Shown here: positions 1-8,664 of the stretch, in pieces | How positions within the stretch are numbered: position 1 is the first letter of the stretch | How the letters are laid out: the number at the start of each line of letters is the position of its first letter | Origin: Trichodesmium sp002260545 | GTDB taxonomy: Bacteria > Cyanobacteriota > Cyanobacteriia > Cyanobacteriales > Microcoleaceae | Direction of reading: 5' to 3' | DNA: 64,000 bases | Assembly: GCF_050016015.1 (NCBI RefSeq) | Contig: NZ_JBNHEQ010000071.1 | Location: 4,949-68,948, forward strand | Program-made: the position numbers and the translations under genes | Notes under the pieces: model-generated | What the model saw: only the letters and a program-made list of their open reading frames with translations | Databases searched by the model: none | Told to the model about the DNA's origin: nothing

Positions 1-1515
1 GTCAGGATAAGTAAGCGACAGGGAAATATTCATCCAGACCGAATAAATAATTGGCAAAATGTCGATCCTCTAGAATCTTTAGCAGGTGCCAGACCAGAAG
101 ATGATGTGATAGTAGCTTTACCTGAACCTGTAATAGTTGAAGATACTGGTGCAGGTCGCCCAAGTCTATATATTAGTCGCGAACCGATTCAAATTTCTGG
201 TCGTTTTTATGGATTGGTAAAAATTCAAGAGTTTGTCGGCGACGATTTATTTCGGGTGTCTCACTATAACCGCAACTCTCAGGAATTTGATGGTATGGAG
301 GAAATTGTTTATATTCCGTCCGTGGTTACTGACCGTAATGGTGTTTTGCCTTCTAGTAATGAAGGTTTAGAAAATTCTCCTGTAAATTCCAAAGGTTGGT
401 ATATTTATGGAGCCAAAAATGCCGTAGGTAAATTTGTCGTACAGGCGATCGCTCCTCGTGCTTTATTTTCTGTTCAACCTCAGACAATAATTTCTGGCAA
501 AAAGGCAACTTTAGATTATATCAACTATAAATATTGGCAGAAGGAAGTCGCGCCGAAAGGTAATATAGCAAATATTTTCCTCGACCCTACTGAAAAACTA
601 GAAGAGAGTGAAATTTCTGATGCTCCTATTTGGCAAGATGGGGAACGCGCTATTTTCATGCACGTTTATGGAGGTATTGGCGGGAAAAAACCAGAACTTT
701 CACCCTTGGGAATATTTTTCGGTCATTTTGCTTTTGGTATTGCAAAGGTAGTCCGGGAACCCCTGACTAATGAACTTCGGTTTAATCTGGAATATCGACA
801 AATCTACACTCATAACTGTGATGGAATTATTTCCGGTACCTTATCTTGGGCAAGATATATGGGCGATCGGCAATGGGGATGGTTAGGAGTTCGCCCTACT
901 TCGGAGATTATTATTAAGTTCAAACCTATGACTGAAGATTATGATTTTAATGGTGTTAAATTTTCCCCACTTAATTATATAGTGCAAGAACTAGATGTAA
1001 TGGCAGCTCGTTACCGAACAGGAGATGGTAGAGGTACTACTTCTGTCAGTCCGATAAATTCCTGTGTACAAGATTCTAGTCAGGCACTCTATACAGCTTT
1101 GAATCGGATGGTCGCCCAGTTAAAATCAAATCCCCTAATTATGAAATGGTTGAGGGAACATCCCGATGATGAACAAACTCAAAGATTTAAACAGTTGACT
1201 AACCTAGTCAAAACTTTGGAAAATCATTTAACACCTTTAGGAAAAGCACGAACAGACTGGCGTTATGAAGCAACAACTTTAGGAGGTTTCCCTGTAGAAA
1301 CTCCCCTCGAAACTTTAGGGCAACTTGCAGCAAGTTGGCGATCGCTCCTACCTCGGTTTACTAACGACCAACTAGCAATGATTTTTCTCCAGTTTGGTGC
1401 TTCCTTGTCAATCTTGCGTACTAATCAAGTGGGAGGTTTTAACTCCAGTATTGAGGGGATTGTGCCTACTGATTTTGTTCTGTTTGTTCCGAGAGTGAAT
1501 AGGAGTAGGGAGTAA
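1..1515 (+). CDS. Conserved cyanobacterial protein of unknown function, 5' end outside window
   Basis: The reading frame is open from base 1, so the 504 residues seen are the C-terminal part of a longer protein; an in-frame GTG at 106 is not a convincing start because coding continues upstream. No signal peptide, membrane segment or catalytic motif is obvious in the visible part. It is mixed alpha/beta with a Gly/Trp-rich centre (around GGIGGKKPELSPLG and DRQWGWLGVRP). The C-terminal pattern (SWRSLLPR, ILRTNQVGG, GIVPTDF) reminds me of N-terminal parts of large cyanobacterial predicted CAAX/CPBP proteases, but no protease motif is present, so this is weak. The last few residues (NRSRE) and the stop are encoded by the start of a tandem repeat, so the original C-terminus was probably different. 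A 57-bp copy of codons near the 3' end lies at 1655-1711. Confidence 0.55.
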   Translation, partial: VRISKRQGNIHPDRINNWQNVDPLESLAGARPEDDVIVALPEPVIVEDTGAGRPSLYISREPIQISGRFYGLVKIQEFVGDDLFRVSHYNRNSQEFDGMEEIVYIPSVVTDRNGVLPSSNEGLENSPVNSKGWYIYGAKNAVGKFVVQAIAPRALFSVQPQTIISGKKATLDYINYKYWQKEVAPKGNIANIFLDPTEKLEESEISDAPIWQDGERAIFMHVYGGIGGKKPELSPLGIFFGHFAFGIAKVVREPLTNELRFNLEYRQIYTHNCDGIISGTLSWARYMGDRQWGWLGVRPTSEIIIKFKPMTEDYDFNGVKFSPLNYIVQELDVMAARYRTGDGRGTTSVSPINSCVQDSSQALYTALNRMVAQLKSNPLIMKWLREHPDDEQTQRFKQLTNLVKTLENHLTPLGKARTDWRYEATTLGGFPVETPLETLGQLAASWRSLLPRFTNDQLAMIFLQFGASLSILRTNQVGGFNSSIEGIVPTDFVLFVPRVNRSRE

Positions 1516-1516
1516 G

Positions 1517-1592
1517 GGAGATGGGGAGATGGGGAGCGGGGGAGCGGGGGAGTAGGGGAGTAGGGGAGTAGGGGAGTAGGGGAGTAGGGGAA
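1517..1592. repeat. Short tandem repeat tract (GGGGAGAT / GGGGAGTA type)
   Basis: About nine head-to-tail G-rich units, first ggggagat, then gggggagc, then ggggagta. It starts at the stop of the upstream gene. Related 7-8 bp arrays occur at 9394, 18961, 37513 and elsewhere in this window. Confidence 0.85.
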
Positions 1593-1654
1593 TATTATTG
1601 AGCCATGACTCCTCAGCGATAGGATAACTAATTACTCACATTCTATATAATAAG

Positions 1655-1711
1655 CAACTACCAATGATTTTTCTCCAGTTTGGCGCTTCCTTATCAATCT
1701 TCTGTACTAAT
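1655..1711 (+). repeat. Decayed 57-bp copy of the 3' coding part of the upstream gene
   Basis: Matches 1369-1425 at an offset of 286 bp with about five mismatches. It would encode a degraded AMIFLQFGASLSI segment. The rest of the 1593-1805 spacer shows no gene. Confidence 0.7.
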
Positions 1712-1805
1712 AGACATCTCCAATAATAAAAAATAAAATCAATTATCCCACTCTTATTCATCAATTTTTTCTCCCTACTCCCTACTCCCTCTTTTCTCGA
1801 GATGT

Positions 1806-2741
1806 CTAATTAATAACGCTCAACAACTCGACTAATTCTTCTTTCTTCTTTTTGGTATACCCTGGTATTTCCTGTTTTTTTGCCATTTTTTTCAAGTCTG
1901 TTACTGTCATACTATTCAAAATATTCCGGTCTGTTATTATTTCTGGTATTGGTTCGGGAGTCAGAAAAAATACTTCTTTTAAAGCGTTAACTTTCACCTT
2001 CGTAATTCCACATCCTAATTTTGTGATTGGTTCCAGGTTTTTCCAATATTGACGTGGTGCTTCATCAATACGGTTTGTTGCTTTTTCTATGTCAACTTGT
2101 TTAAGTTTGCTGTCTGGTTGTTCAATTAAGTATTGAAGTGCCGAGCTAATTTCATCTTTTGTGGCAGTAGAAAGATTTACTTTTTCTGGTTCGGGTATTG
2201 GTTGGGGAGTCAGAAAAAATACTTCTTTTAAAGCATTAACTTTAGCCGTCGTAATTCCACACCCTAATTTTGTGATTGGTTTAAAATCTTTCCAATATTG
2301 ACGCGGAGCTTCATCAATCCGATTTGTAACTACTGGCAGTTTAACTCCTTTAAGTTTGCTATCTGGTTTTTCAATTAAGTATTGAAGAGCTGCTTTAATT
2401 TCATCTCTTGTGGCAGTAGAAAGATTGATTTGTGGTATTTTTTCCCCAGATAAAATTTTGCTGATTTTTTCAGTTTCTTCACTTTCATCAGCAATAATAC
2501 ACCAAACTTTTTCTAAACCAGCAGCTTTGGCTACAGCAAAAATAAAAGAATTACCAATTACTTTATATTGATCTTCTCCTACTTCTTTAATAATGACAGG
2601 TACCCAGTTTCTTCCGCCAGTTTCATTGAGGGTTTTTGCTGTTGCTGAAATTAAAAATTCTGGAGTATTTGTTCCATCTCCCGGTTCAATTTCATCAATG
2701 TATAAGTACATCAAGTTTCCCTGATCATTCAAACTACTCAT
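1806..2741 (-). CDS. ParB-like protein with two 83-residue internal repeats and a SAP/Rho_N-like C-terminus
   Basis: Second gene of a two-gene unit: its ATG overlaps the stop of the ParA-type gene (ATGA, 2738-2741), so translation is probably coupled. Residues about 10-85 have a ParB N-terminal-like layout (YIDEIEP; then VPVIIKEV; then QYKVIGNSFIFAVAKAAGL), but the Arg-rich GERR-type box is replaced by GNSF, so CTP binding or nuclease activity is doubtful. Residues 106-184 and 189-267 are near-identical repeats with a period of 83 residues, each running from NLSTAT(R/K)DEI to FFLTP(Q/E)PIPE. Residues 276-309 (MTVTDLKKMAKKQEIPGY, then a Lys run) look like a Rho N-terminal/SAP-type nucleic-acid-binding module. 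Role is inferred: adaptor or DNA-binding partner of the adjacent ATPase. Confidence 0.6.
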   Translation of the reverse strand: MSSLNDQGNLMYLYIDEIEPGDGTNTPEFLISATAKTLNETGGRNWVPVIIKEVGEDQYKVIGNSFIFAVAKAAGLEKVWCIIADESEETEKISKILSGEKIPQINLSTATRDEIKAALQYLIEKPDSKLKGVKLPVVTNRIDEAPRQYWKDFKPITKLGCGITTAKVNALKEVFFLTPQPIPEPEKVNLSTATKDEISSALQYLIEQPDSKLKQVDIEKATNRIDEAPRQYWKNLEPITKLGCGITKVKVNALKEVFFLTPEPIPEIITDRNILNSMTVTDLKKMAKKQEIPGYTKKKKEELVELLSVIN

Positions 2742-4108
2742 AAAATAAAATACTCCTTTACCAAATCTCTATAGTAATCCTTAGCTACCTTATCTTTATA
2801 AACTGCAGGCATACGAGAAAAAGCAGAATTTGCAATGGAAACAGAACTAGATAATTCAAATATTTCTTTATTTTCATCACCTGGTATATATTTGGGATAA
2901 AAATAGGGTACAAGGTCAAATTTGTTTGAGTCTTCTTGAGCATCTTGAATCAGCTTATCAATAGCAGATTTGACAACGTTTTTTTGAGCACTGGTCATTT
3001 TCCTCTCTCCATTGAAGAAAATCGGTAAAGCTATTGGTCCACAGTCTTGGTATTTTCTTCTTGCTTCTTGAACTTCTGGTATATATTTTTTGATAGTTAT
3101 AGCTGCATTTTCTAATGAATATATATTGTTATATTTTGTCGGTATTAAAACTACATCTGCAGCATAAATTGCACTCTGACTAAAAATTCTCCAGTTAGGA
3201 GAAGAATCAATCAAGATATAATCATAGCTATTTTTTAGCTTCTCCAATACTTGGTGCAATCGCGTAATCTTAATATTTTGACGCAAAGTTACTTCATCAA
3301 ACCAAACAGGGTCTTCCTTCATAGAAATAACATCAAAACCAAATTTTTTTGCGCTTTTTTTTGATTTAATTCTGTAGGGATGAATGACATCTATAACATT
3401 AACATTTTTATCTACTAAGCAATCATCAAAGGTACGTTCACCTGGTTTAATTGCTAGATAATTTGTGAGGTCTCTTTGATTCGGGTCAAAATCAACAATC
3501 AAAACTTTTTTACCAGAAAGTGATAAGGCTGCTGCGGTATTAACTGTAGTTGTAGTTTTTCCTACCCCGCCTTTATTGTTATAAACTGCTACTGTTAATG
3601 CTTTCTTTGGTTTACTAATTTTGTCTTTAATTAAAGTAGCGATTTTGATGATATTTTCTGGATTAATTGCTAGACAAACTGTCGCCGGATGAATAACTTT
3701 TCCATGCTTCCTGAATAATTGGATATGATTAGCATTGGTAATTATTCCCCACTTCACTGCTTTACAGTTATCTGCTTCTAAATACCCTTTAATTTGTACA
3801 ACTGTCTTTTTATAATCTGTCGAATCATGAGCTAAATTACGCTTCCTATTTTTCAATTCTACAAGAATATCTGGATTAGTTTTGGTTTGAGAAAATATGT
3901 CATTTTCCGTATTATGACGCAGAGCATGATCGACCGATTCATTACCCTTCCCTGTGGAAAAAGAAGGTACTCTTTCATTTACTTCAAAACCTAAAAAGTT
4001 AAATAATTCAGATGCAAAAATCTGATTGACTAGAGCTTCAGATGCGTCCTCTGGCAGATTTTTAGCCAAAGCATCTACTAGGGCTTGATTTTTCGCAGCA
4101 TTATCCAT
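2738..4108 (-). CDS. ParA/Soj-type ATPase with N-terminal PD-(D/E)XK nuclease-like domain
   Basis: 456 residues. The C-terminal half is a ParA/MinD-type ATPase: deviant Walker A KGGVGKTT at 179-186, switch I DFDPNQRDLTNYL near 206, Walker B YILIDSSPN near 296. The N-terminal 160 residues are not part of a normal ParA. They carry NPDILVELK (D80, E84, K86) followed by VVQIKGYLE (Q105), the arrangement of HSDR_N/PD-(D/E)XK nuclease folds. ParA proteins that act in partition normally start with a short or HTH region, so this is a fusion. The next gene is ParB-like and overlaps it. It could be a partition cassette left from a plasmid, or a defence or DNA-handling ATPase; I cannot decide. Start is the first ATG, with no strong ribosome-binding site. 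Confidence 0.75.
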   Translation of the reverse strand: MDNAAKNQALVDALAKNLPEDASEALVNQIFASELFNFLGFEVNERVPSFSTGKGNESVDHALRHNTENDIFSQTKTNPDILVELKNRKRNLAHDSTDYKKTVVQIKGYLEADNCKAVKWGIITNANHIQLFRKHGKVIHPATVCLAINPENIIKIATLIKDKISKPKKALTVAVYNNKGGVGKTTTTVNTAAALSLSGKKVLIVDFDPNQRDLTNYLAIKPGERTFDDCLVDKNVNVIDVIHPYRIKSKKSAKKFGFDVISMKEDPVWFDEVTLRQNIKITRLHQVLEKLKNSYDYILIDSSPNWRIFSQSAIYAADVVLIPTKYNNIYSLENAAITIKKYIPEVQEARRKYQDCGPIALPIFFNGERKMTSAQKNVVKSAIDKLIQDAQEDSNKFDLVPYFYPKYIPGDENKEIFELSSSVSIANSAFSRMPAVYKDKVAKDYYRDLVKEYFIL

Positions 4109-4269
4109 CTGTCGTTTATTTTTGCTAACTCTAATTATCAGTTTATCACAACAGATATGCGAAAAAATATAAATTTTATCTACCTACTTACATCTATATA
4201 TATTTGTATGCTCGACAAGCGGTAATCGGATTAAAATTTGTATCTACAAATTGCACCCGAGTGACTTAC
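4109..4269. other. AT-rich spacer between the ParA operon and a TnpB-type gene
   Basis: Contains the presumed promoter of the ParA-type gene (reading leftward) and the sequence just 3' of the TnpB gene, where TnpB elements usually encode the right end/omega RNA. I see no clear palindrome or partition-type repeat. Confidence 0.4.
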
Positions 4270-5673
4270 CTACACAGACGCATCCGCTTTCTGTGTAAGC
4301 TTCTGATGCCTTTTAAAGACGCTCAGAACTTCCTTAGAAACAGAAGCGGTTTTAGATTTAGCTATAACCACTTTGTTTTGACGGCGGTTTATAGTCGGGA
4401 ACAAGTCCAGCCCGACTCGTTTCAGATTGATAGCAGCATTTATATCTCTATCAATTTTCAACTGTAATTCCTCATCAAAATATTCTCTGATACTGCAATC
4501 TATAAACACTATTTCATCTCGATAAGAAAGTAATTGAGATGTATAATTTGGTTTGCATTCTATCACTCTAGCGTTAGCTTTTTCGGCTACCTGACCTAGT
4601 ATTTGAAAGAATTGATTAAATGCAGCATCTAACCAAGATTTATTTAACCCAGACTTGGACGATTGACCATTAGGTGAATAATTTCCATTTTCATCTTGTT
4701 TGGTTTTATTTCTGCGAGTTAATCCTACTAGATTTAACTTTTCTATGAAAAATACTTTTTTACCTGTACGAGTTAATTTGTAAGCTGTTTTATACTGAAA
4801 ATCTTTACGATTTCTAACTATTTTTTGATGGATTTTTCCTTCGCGTTTTGCTAGCTTTCGTCTCGATTTACTGCCGTGTTTACGTTTGTTTTTGCGTTGA
4901 GATACTTTGGTTAGTTGATCTTGATTTGTTCTTAAAGGTTTGAGAGAAGGTAATTTATTTCCTTCTGATGTGGCTAAATAAATATCTTTGTCTAGGACAG
5001 CATCTAAACCTACTGAGTTTTCCCAAGTAGGCTGAATATTATCAGTTTTTAACTCAGGAATTGACTTATCCTCTAAGCTGAAATTTATCCACCAACCATC
5101 AGCTTTATTGATTAGTGAAACTTGTTTTATTTTACTTCCATCAGGTATTGGTCTGTGGGTTCTTACTCTGAACAAACCTATTTTAGGAATTGAAATATAC
5201 AACCATTTACTATTAATTGATGAAAATTTTAACCAAGAATCATCAGCATTAGGAAAGTTCAATGAACGATATCTAGATTGACTTTTAAATCTTGGTTTAC
5301 CACTACGATTACCTTTACTATCCCCTGCTACAAATCTAGAAAATGTTGCTTCTACTCTTTTACAGACATCTTGCAAAACTGTTGAATAAACTTGGGAAAA
5401 ATCCAGATGCTCACCTGAGTGTTTGACTTCTACTATACCCTTTTTCAGTTCTGGTAATTGCTTTTTCTGATTATAATAATTTGGTTTGTCTTTTAATTCA
5501 GGTAAATGAGAAATTAGAGGACAAGCATTTATAGGACATCTGTTTTGCTCCCACCAGTTAAAACGTTCTCCTAACATCCTGTTATACCAATACCGACAAA
5601 TTCTAAGCCAGTTGTTTAGTGTCAACTTCTGGCTAGTCTCTGGATATATACGATATTGGTAAGTATATTTCAT
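4270..5673 (-). CDS. TnpB-family (IS200/IS605 OrfB-like) protein with an altered zinc-finger region
   Basis: 467 residues. Layout follows TnpB: N-terminal helical part (YQYRIYPETSQ), basic centre (RKNKRKHGSKSRRKLAKR), then RuvC-like motifs GLDAVLDKDIYLATS (Asp), FFIEKLNLVGL (Glu) and DRDINAAINLKRVGL (Asp), so the catalytic triad appears retained. The zinc finger that normally lies between the last two motifs (TSQxCSxCG...CxxCG) is gone: the segment reads TSQLLSYRDEIVF followed by IDCSIREYFDEE, with a single Cys. This looks like a coherent variant subfamily rather than decay, because the frame is intact. No tnpA is next to it. Activity as an RNA-guided nuclease is inference from the family only. 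Confidence 0.8.
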   Translation of the reverse strand: MKYTYQYRIYPETSQKLTLNNWLRICRYWYNRMLGERFNWWEQNRCPINACPLISHLPELKDKPNYYNQKKQLPELKKGIVEVKHSGEHLDFSQVYSTVLQDVCKRVEATFSRFVAGDSKGNRSGKPRFKSQSRYRSLNFPNADDSWLKFSSINSKWLYISIPKIGLFRVRTHRPIPDGSKIKQVSLINKADGWWINFSLEDKSIPELKTDNIQPTWENSVGLDAVLDKDIYLATSEGNKLPSLKPLRTNQDQLTKVSQRKNKRKHGSKSRRKLAKREGKIHQKIVRNRKDFQYKTAYKLTRTGKKVFFIEKLNLVGLTRRNKTKQDENGNYSPNGQSSKSGLNKSWLDAAFNQFFQILGQVAEKANARVIECKPNYTSQLLSYRDEIVFIDCSIREYFDEELQLKIDRDINAAINLKRVGLDLFPTINRRQNKVVIAKSKTASVSKEVLSVFKRHQKLTQKADASV

Positions 5674-5839
5674 AGGTGATAAAGTTTATAGGCGACAAAA
5701 TTTGAATATACACTGATTAGAATTATTCAAAAAATGTCTTTGAGCAAGCTTAGACAAGAAAAATTTTTCCCTGTTCTCTACTATGTGCAAAAAGTCTATA
5801 TCTTTTTCGGAGATGTCTAACATTATAGATATAGCAAAC

Positions 5840-5874
5840 GGCGATCGCCTCTATTTAACCAAAGAGCGATCGCC
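5840..5874. terminator. HIP1-pair hairpin 3' of gnd, possible terminator
   Basis: Two HIP1 octamers in inverted arrangement (ggcgatcgcctct and agagcgatcgcc) around a 9-base loop, 20 bases past the gnd stop. No clear T-run on the gnd side, so terminator function is uncertain. Confidence 0.4.
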
Positions 5875-5894
5875 TAATTTTATCAGAGAAAGAA

Positions 5895-7316
5895 TTACTT
5901 AGTCGGCCACTCAGTATGGAAGAATTCACCACGAGGCTTATCAATACGCTCATAAGTGTGAGCGCCGAAATAATCCCGTTGAGCTTGAGTCAAGTTTTGA
6001 GGCAAAGTTCCACGACGATAACTATCGAAATAATCTAGAGAAGCACTAAAAGCAGGAACAGGTAATCCTAACTGACCAGCCAAACCAACAACTTCCCGCC
6101 AAGCATCTTGGCGATCGAGAATAGTCTGCTTAAACTCTGGCGCTAACAATAAATTAGGTAGACCAGGATTTTCATCAAAAGCCTTCTTAATCTTATTCAA
6201 AAATCCTGCTCTAATAATACAACCACCTTTCCAAATTCGCGCCGACTCACCCAAATTCAGATTGTAATTAAATTCCTTGGATGCAGCAGCCAACAATGCC
6301 ATACCCTGAGCATAAGAACAAATCTTAGAACAATACAAAGCATCCCGTACTTTGTTAATCATAGCTTGGGCATCACCTTCGTACTTACCAGTCGGACCTG
6401 TCAATTCCTTAGCAGCAGCCACACGCTCATCCTTAATACCAGACATAATCCGAGCATTAACAGCAGCAGTAATAGTGGGAACAGCAACACCCAACTCTAA
6501 AGCATTAATTACCGTCCATCTACCTGTACCTTTTTGTCCGGCAGAGTCAACAATCATGTCAACTAAATGATTGCTAGTTTCAGTGTCTTTTTTAGTGAAG
6601 ATATCTGCAGTAATTTCAATTAAGAAAGATTCCAACTCTGGAGTCTTATTCCACTCAGCAAAAATTTCATGGAGTTGTTCGTTGCTAATTCCTACAGCAT
6701 TTTTCAACAAGTCGTAGGCTTCAGCAATTAACTGCATATCGCCATACTCAATGCCGTTATGTACCATTTTCACATAATGACCAGCACCTCCAGGACCGAT
6801 GTAAGTAACACAAGGACCATCATCAACTTGAGCAGCGATTTTAGTTAAAATTGGTTCTAATTCTTTGTAAGAACCCTCTGTACCACCAGGCATTAAACTA
6901 GGTCCCCATAAAGCACCTTCTTCACCGCCACTAACTCCCATCCCCATGAAACCAAGTCCGGTAGATTCTAATTCTCTAGTGCGGCGTTCTGTATCTTCGT
7001 AGAGGGAGTTACCACCGTCGATAATCATATCATCTTTATCTAGGAGGGGTTTAAGTTGTTCGATGACTTTATCTACTGGTCCTCCTGCTTTTACCATGAC
7101 CAGGATTCTACGAGGTCTTTCTAGGGATTGGACAAAATCTTCTAAAGTATAAGCAGCGTGTACATTTTTCCCTTGTGCCCGCTCTGCCATAAATTTATCA
7201 GTTTTGTCGCCACTGCGATTATATACAGAGATGGGGAAACCGTTACGTTCTACATTGAGGGCTAGGTTTTCTCCCATTACAGCTAGACCTATAACACCAA
7301 ATTTTTGCTGTCCCAT
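5895..7316 (-). CDS. gnd: 6-phosphogluconate dehydrogenase, decarboxylating
   Basis: 473 residues, the normal length of the family. Oxidises and decarboxylates 6-phosphogluconate to ribulose 5-phosphate with NADP+, in the oxidative pentose phosphate pathway in the cytosol, which supplies reductant in the dark in cyanobacteria. Seen: N-terminal Rossmann motif GLAVMGENLALN, NADP-type YNRS next to the second strand, GGNSLY, and the family signature around HYVKMVHNGIEYGDMQ with the catalytic Lys near 184; the C-terminal tail ends in FHTEWPTK as in homologues. Start is the first ATG with all of the GQQKFGVIGLA strand. Transcribed away from the next gene, so 7317-7629 holds both promoters. Confidence 0.97.
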   Translation of the reverse strand: MGQQKFGVIGLAVMGENLALNVERNGFPISVYNRSGDKTDKFMAERAQGKNVHAAYTLEDFVQSLERPRRILVMVKAGGPVDKVIEQLKPLLDKDDMIIDGGNSLYEDTERRTRELESTGLGFMGMGVSGGEEGALWGPSLMPGGTEGSYKELEPILTKIAAQVDDGPCVTYIGPGGAGHYVKMVHNGIEYGDMQLIAEAYDLLKNAVGISNEQLHEIFAEWNKTPELESFLIEITADIFTKKDTETSNHLVDMIVDSAGQKGTGRWTVINALELGVAVPTITAAVNARIMSGIKDERVAAAKELTGPTGKYEGDAQAMINKVRDALYCSKICSYAQGMALLAAASKEFNYNLNLGESARIWKGGCIIRAGFLNKIKKAFDENPGLPNLLLAPEFKQTILDRQDAWREVVGLAGQLGLPVPAFSASLDYFDSYRRGTLPQNLTQAQRDYFGAHTYERIDKPRGEFFHTEWPTK

Positions 7317-7629
7317 AATAATTTTTACTTCCCTGACTTTTTCTCTAATTTAAGTTACCGTTTTTAGATTACAGTTGTTTTTTTTTGACTGTTTCCAGTA
7401 AAGGTTTTTTTTAAGATTTCAAGTATAGGCTGATACAAATAAATTTACTTTTTAAGAGAGGGAAAAATTCTGTATAAATAAATTCAGCACTATTTTTGAT
7501 TTTAGCAGTTTCAATTCTAAGTAAATTATTTAGATGTAGAGTGTGAATAAATTATGATATTTTACTATACATTAGAGATTAAGTTAATCATTGCAATAAG
7601 CTTCCTAGTTCAAATCAAAGGGGTAATTT
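7317..7629. other. Divergent promoter region, gnd / hypothetical gene
   Basis: 313 bp of AT-rich sequence with no open frame. A ribosome-binding site (aaagggg) lies just before the rightward gene at 7630. No repeat recognised. Confidence 0.4.
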
Positions 7630-8064
7630 ATGGATGAATTAAAGTATCTTGCTAATTGGGTAAAAGAACAGCACGCTCAAGAATATATTTTGACTTGGTT
7701 ATTGAATCAGCCTGGTCTTTGGTGGTCTGATGGAGAGGCATATCAGGCAGCTTTACAAAAGTCTGGGAAGTTGTTGAAGGAGTATGTTCAAAAAAACCAA
7801 AGTGGGGATTTATTTCAAGGTATTGCAGAAAAAATTATAGATGATGAAAGTTGGGATGAAGTGGCTGAGTCTCTGACAAGAATTATTTCGGTTTATCAAG
7901 ATGAGTTAGTGAGATTACAGGATTATAGTCGGCGCAAAAATAATAAAAAGATTTTAAAAAAAAATCTGAATAGTGAAGATTTATCTGTTGAAGATCATGA
8001 AGAAATGGAAATACAACAGGCTTTGCCAGACCCATTTACTGATGCTTTAACAGGAGAGGAATAG
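7630..8064 (+). CDS. Conserved hypothetical protein, 144 aa, mostly helical
   Basis: Not recognised. Soluble, rich in helix-forming residues; the N-terminal half has several aromatic residues (WLLNQPGLWW) and the C-terminal third is charged, with a Lys/Asn-rich stretch (RRKNNKKILKKN) followed by an acidic tail. A good ribosome-binding site (aaagggg, 6 bases before ATG) supports the start. No partner gene on the same strand nearby, so it is probably monocistronic. Function unknown. Confidence 0.7.
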   Translation: MDELKYLANWVKEQHAQEYILTWLLNQPGLWWSDGEAYQAALQKSGKLLKEYVQKNQSGDLFQGIAEKIIDDESWDEVAESLTRIISVYQDELVRLQDYSRRKNNKKILKKNLNSEDLSVEDHEEMEIQQALPDPFTDALTGEE

Positions 8065-8130
8065 GGAGAGGGGGAATTCAATAATTAATAATTAACAATT
8101 AACAATTAATAATTACTTCTTCTTTTTAAT

Positions 8131-8207
8131 AAAAGGATTGGTTCAGAGGAACTTTGTTCTTTTTTTATCCTTGAACGGAGAGGCTTTAAACCTTAATTTT
8201 TCGGTAA
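8131..8207. repeat. Interspersed repeat family D (GGCTTTAAACCTTAATTTTTCGGTAA end)
   Basis: One end reads aggctttaaaccttaattt then ttcggtaa; the other end is related to the aatccttttag-type sequence. Same family as 34478-34590, 38581-38693, 45219-45468, 53897-54055 and 57714-57853. Confidence 0.6.
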
Positions 8208-8302
8208 GGGAGTGTGGGGAGATAGGGAGGTATGGAATATAAAAAAAGCACTTTTTGTTGAAATTTCATACTGAATAAAAGCGATGAATTATCCCGATAA
8301 AG

Positions 8303-8435
8303 GGCGTTGCACATTGACAAATTATTTTCAATTTTGGATTGATAATTTGGTACTTCCTAGAATACTTAATATTAGTTTTTTTGAGTCAAAGTTCAAATTA
8401 ATTTTTACAGAATCATTCTGGATTGTGCAACGCCT
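8303..8435. mobile_element. MITE-like element, about 132 bp, with 7-bp target duplication
   Basis: Terminal inverted repeats ggcgttgcaca (8303-8313) and tgtgcaacgcc (8424-8434), flanked by the same 7 bases gataaag (8296-8302 and 8436-8442). Interior is AT-rich with no gene; the 62-codon frame that runs through it is not credible. Non-autonomous by size; the mobilising transposase is not identified. Confidence 0.75.
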
Positions 8436-8664
8436 GATAAAGAGTGGAGAGTTGGCGATAAGTAAACATTAAGAATAATTAACACTATCCTGGCTAATAA
8501 TTATCAAAAAAGTTCCATGCGCTTGTGTTAGGAACGAAAACTAAATTAAGATTGGGAAATTCTGGTTTCTGCTACAGAAACCTCTAGAGTGTAATTAATT
8601 TTATCCGGTTTTATTTTCTCCTATTCTGTCTCCTGTATTCTGTCTCCTGACTCCTTATTTGAAA

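Noticed and set aside
1517..1592. CRISPR-like or coding repeat
   Set aside because: Unit length is only 7-9 bp; it is a short tandem repeat as found in several other spacers.
4109..4269. parS-like site upstream of the ParA-type gene
   Set aside because: No inverted or iterated repeat visible in this spacer.
8284..8472. 62-codon gene
   Set aside because: It runs across a MITE and one of its target duplications; no ribosome-binding site or protein-like composition.
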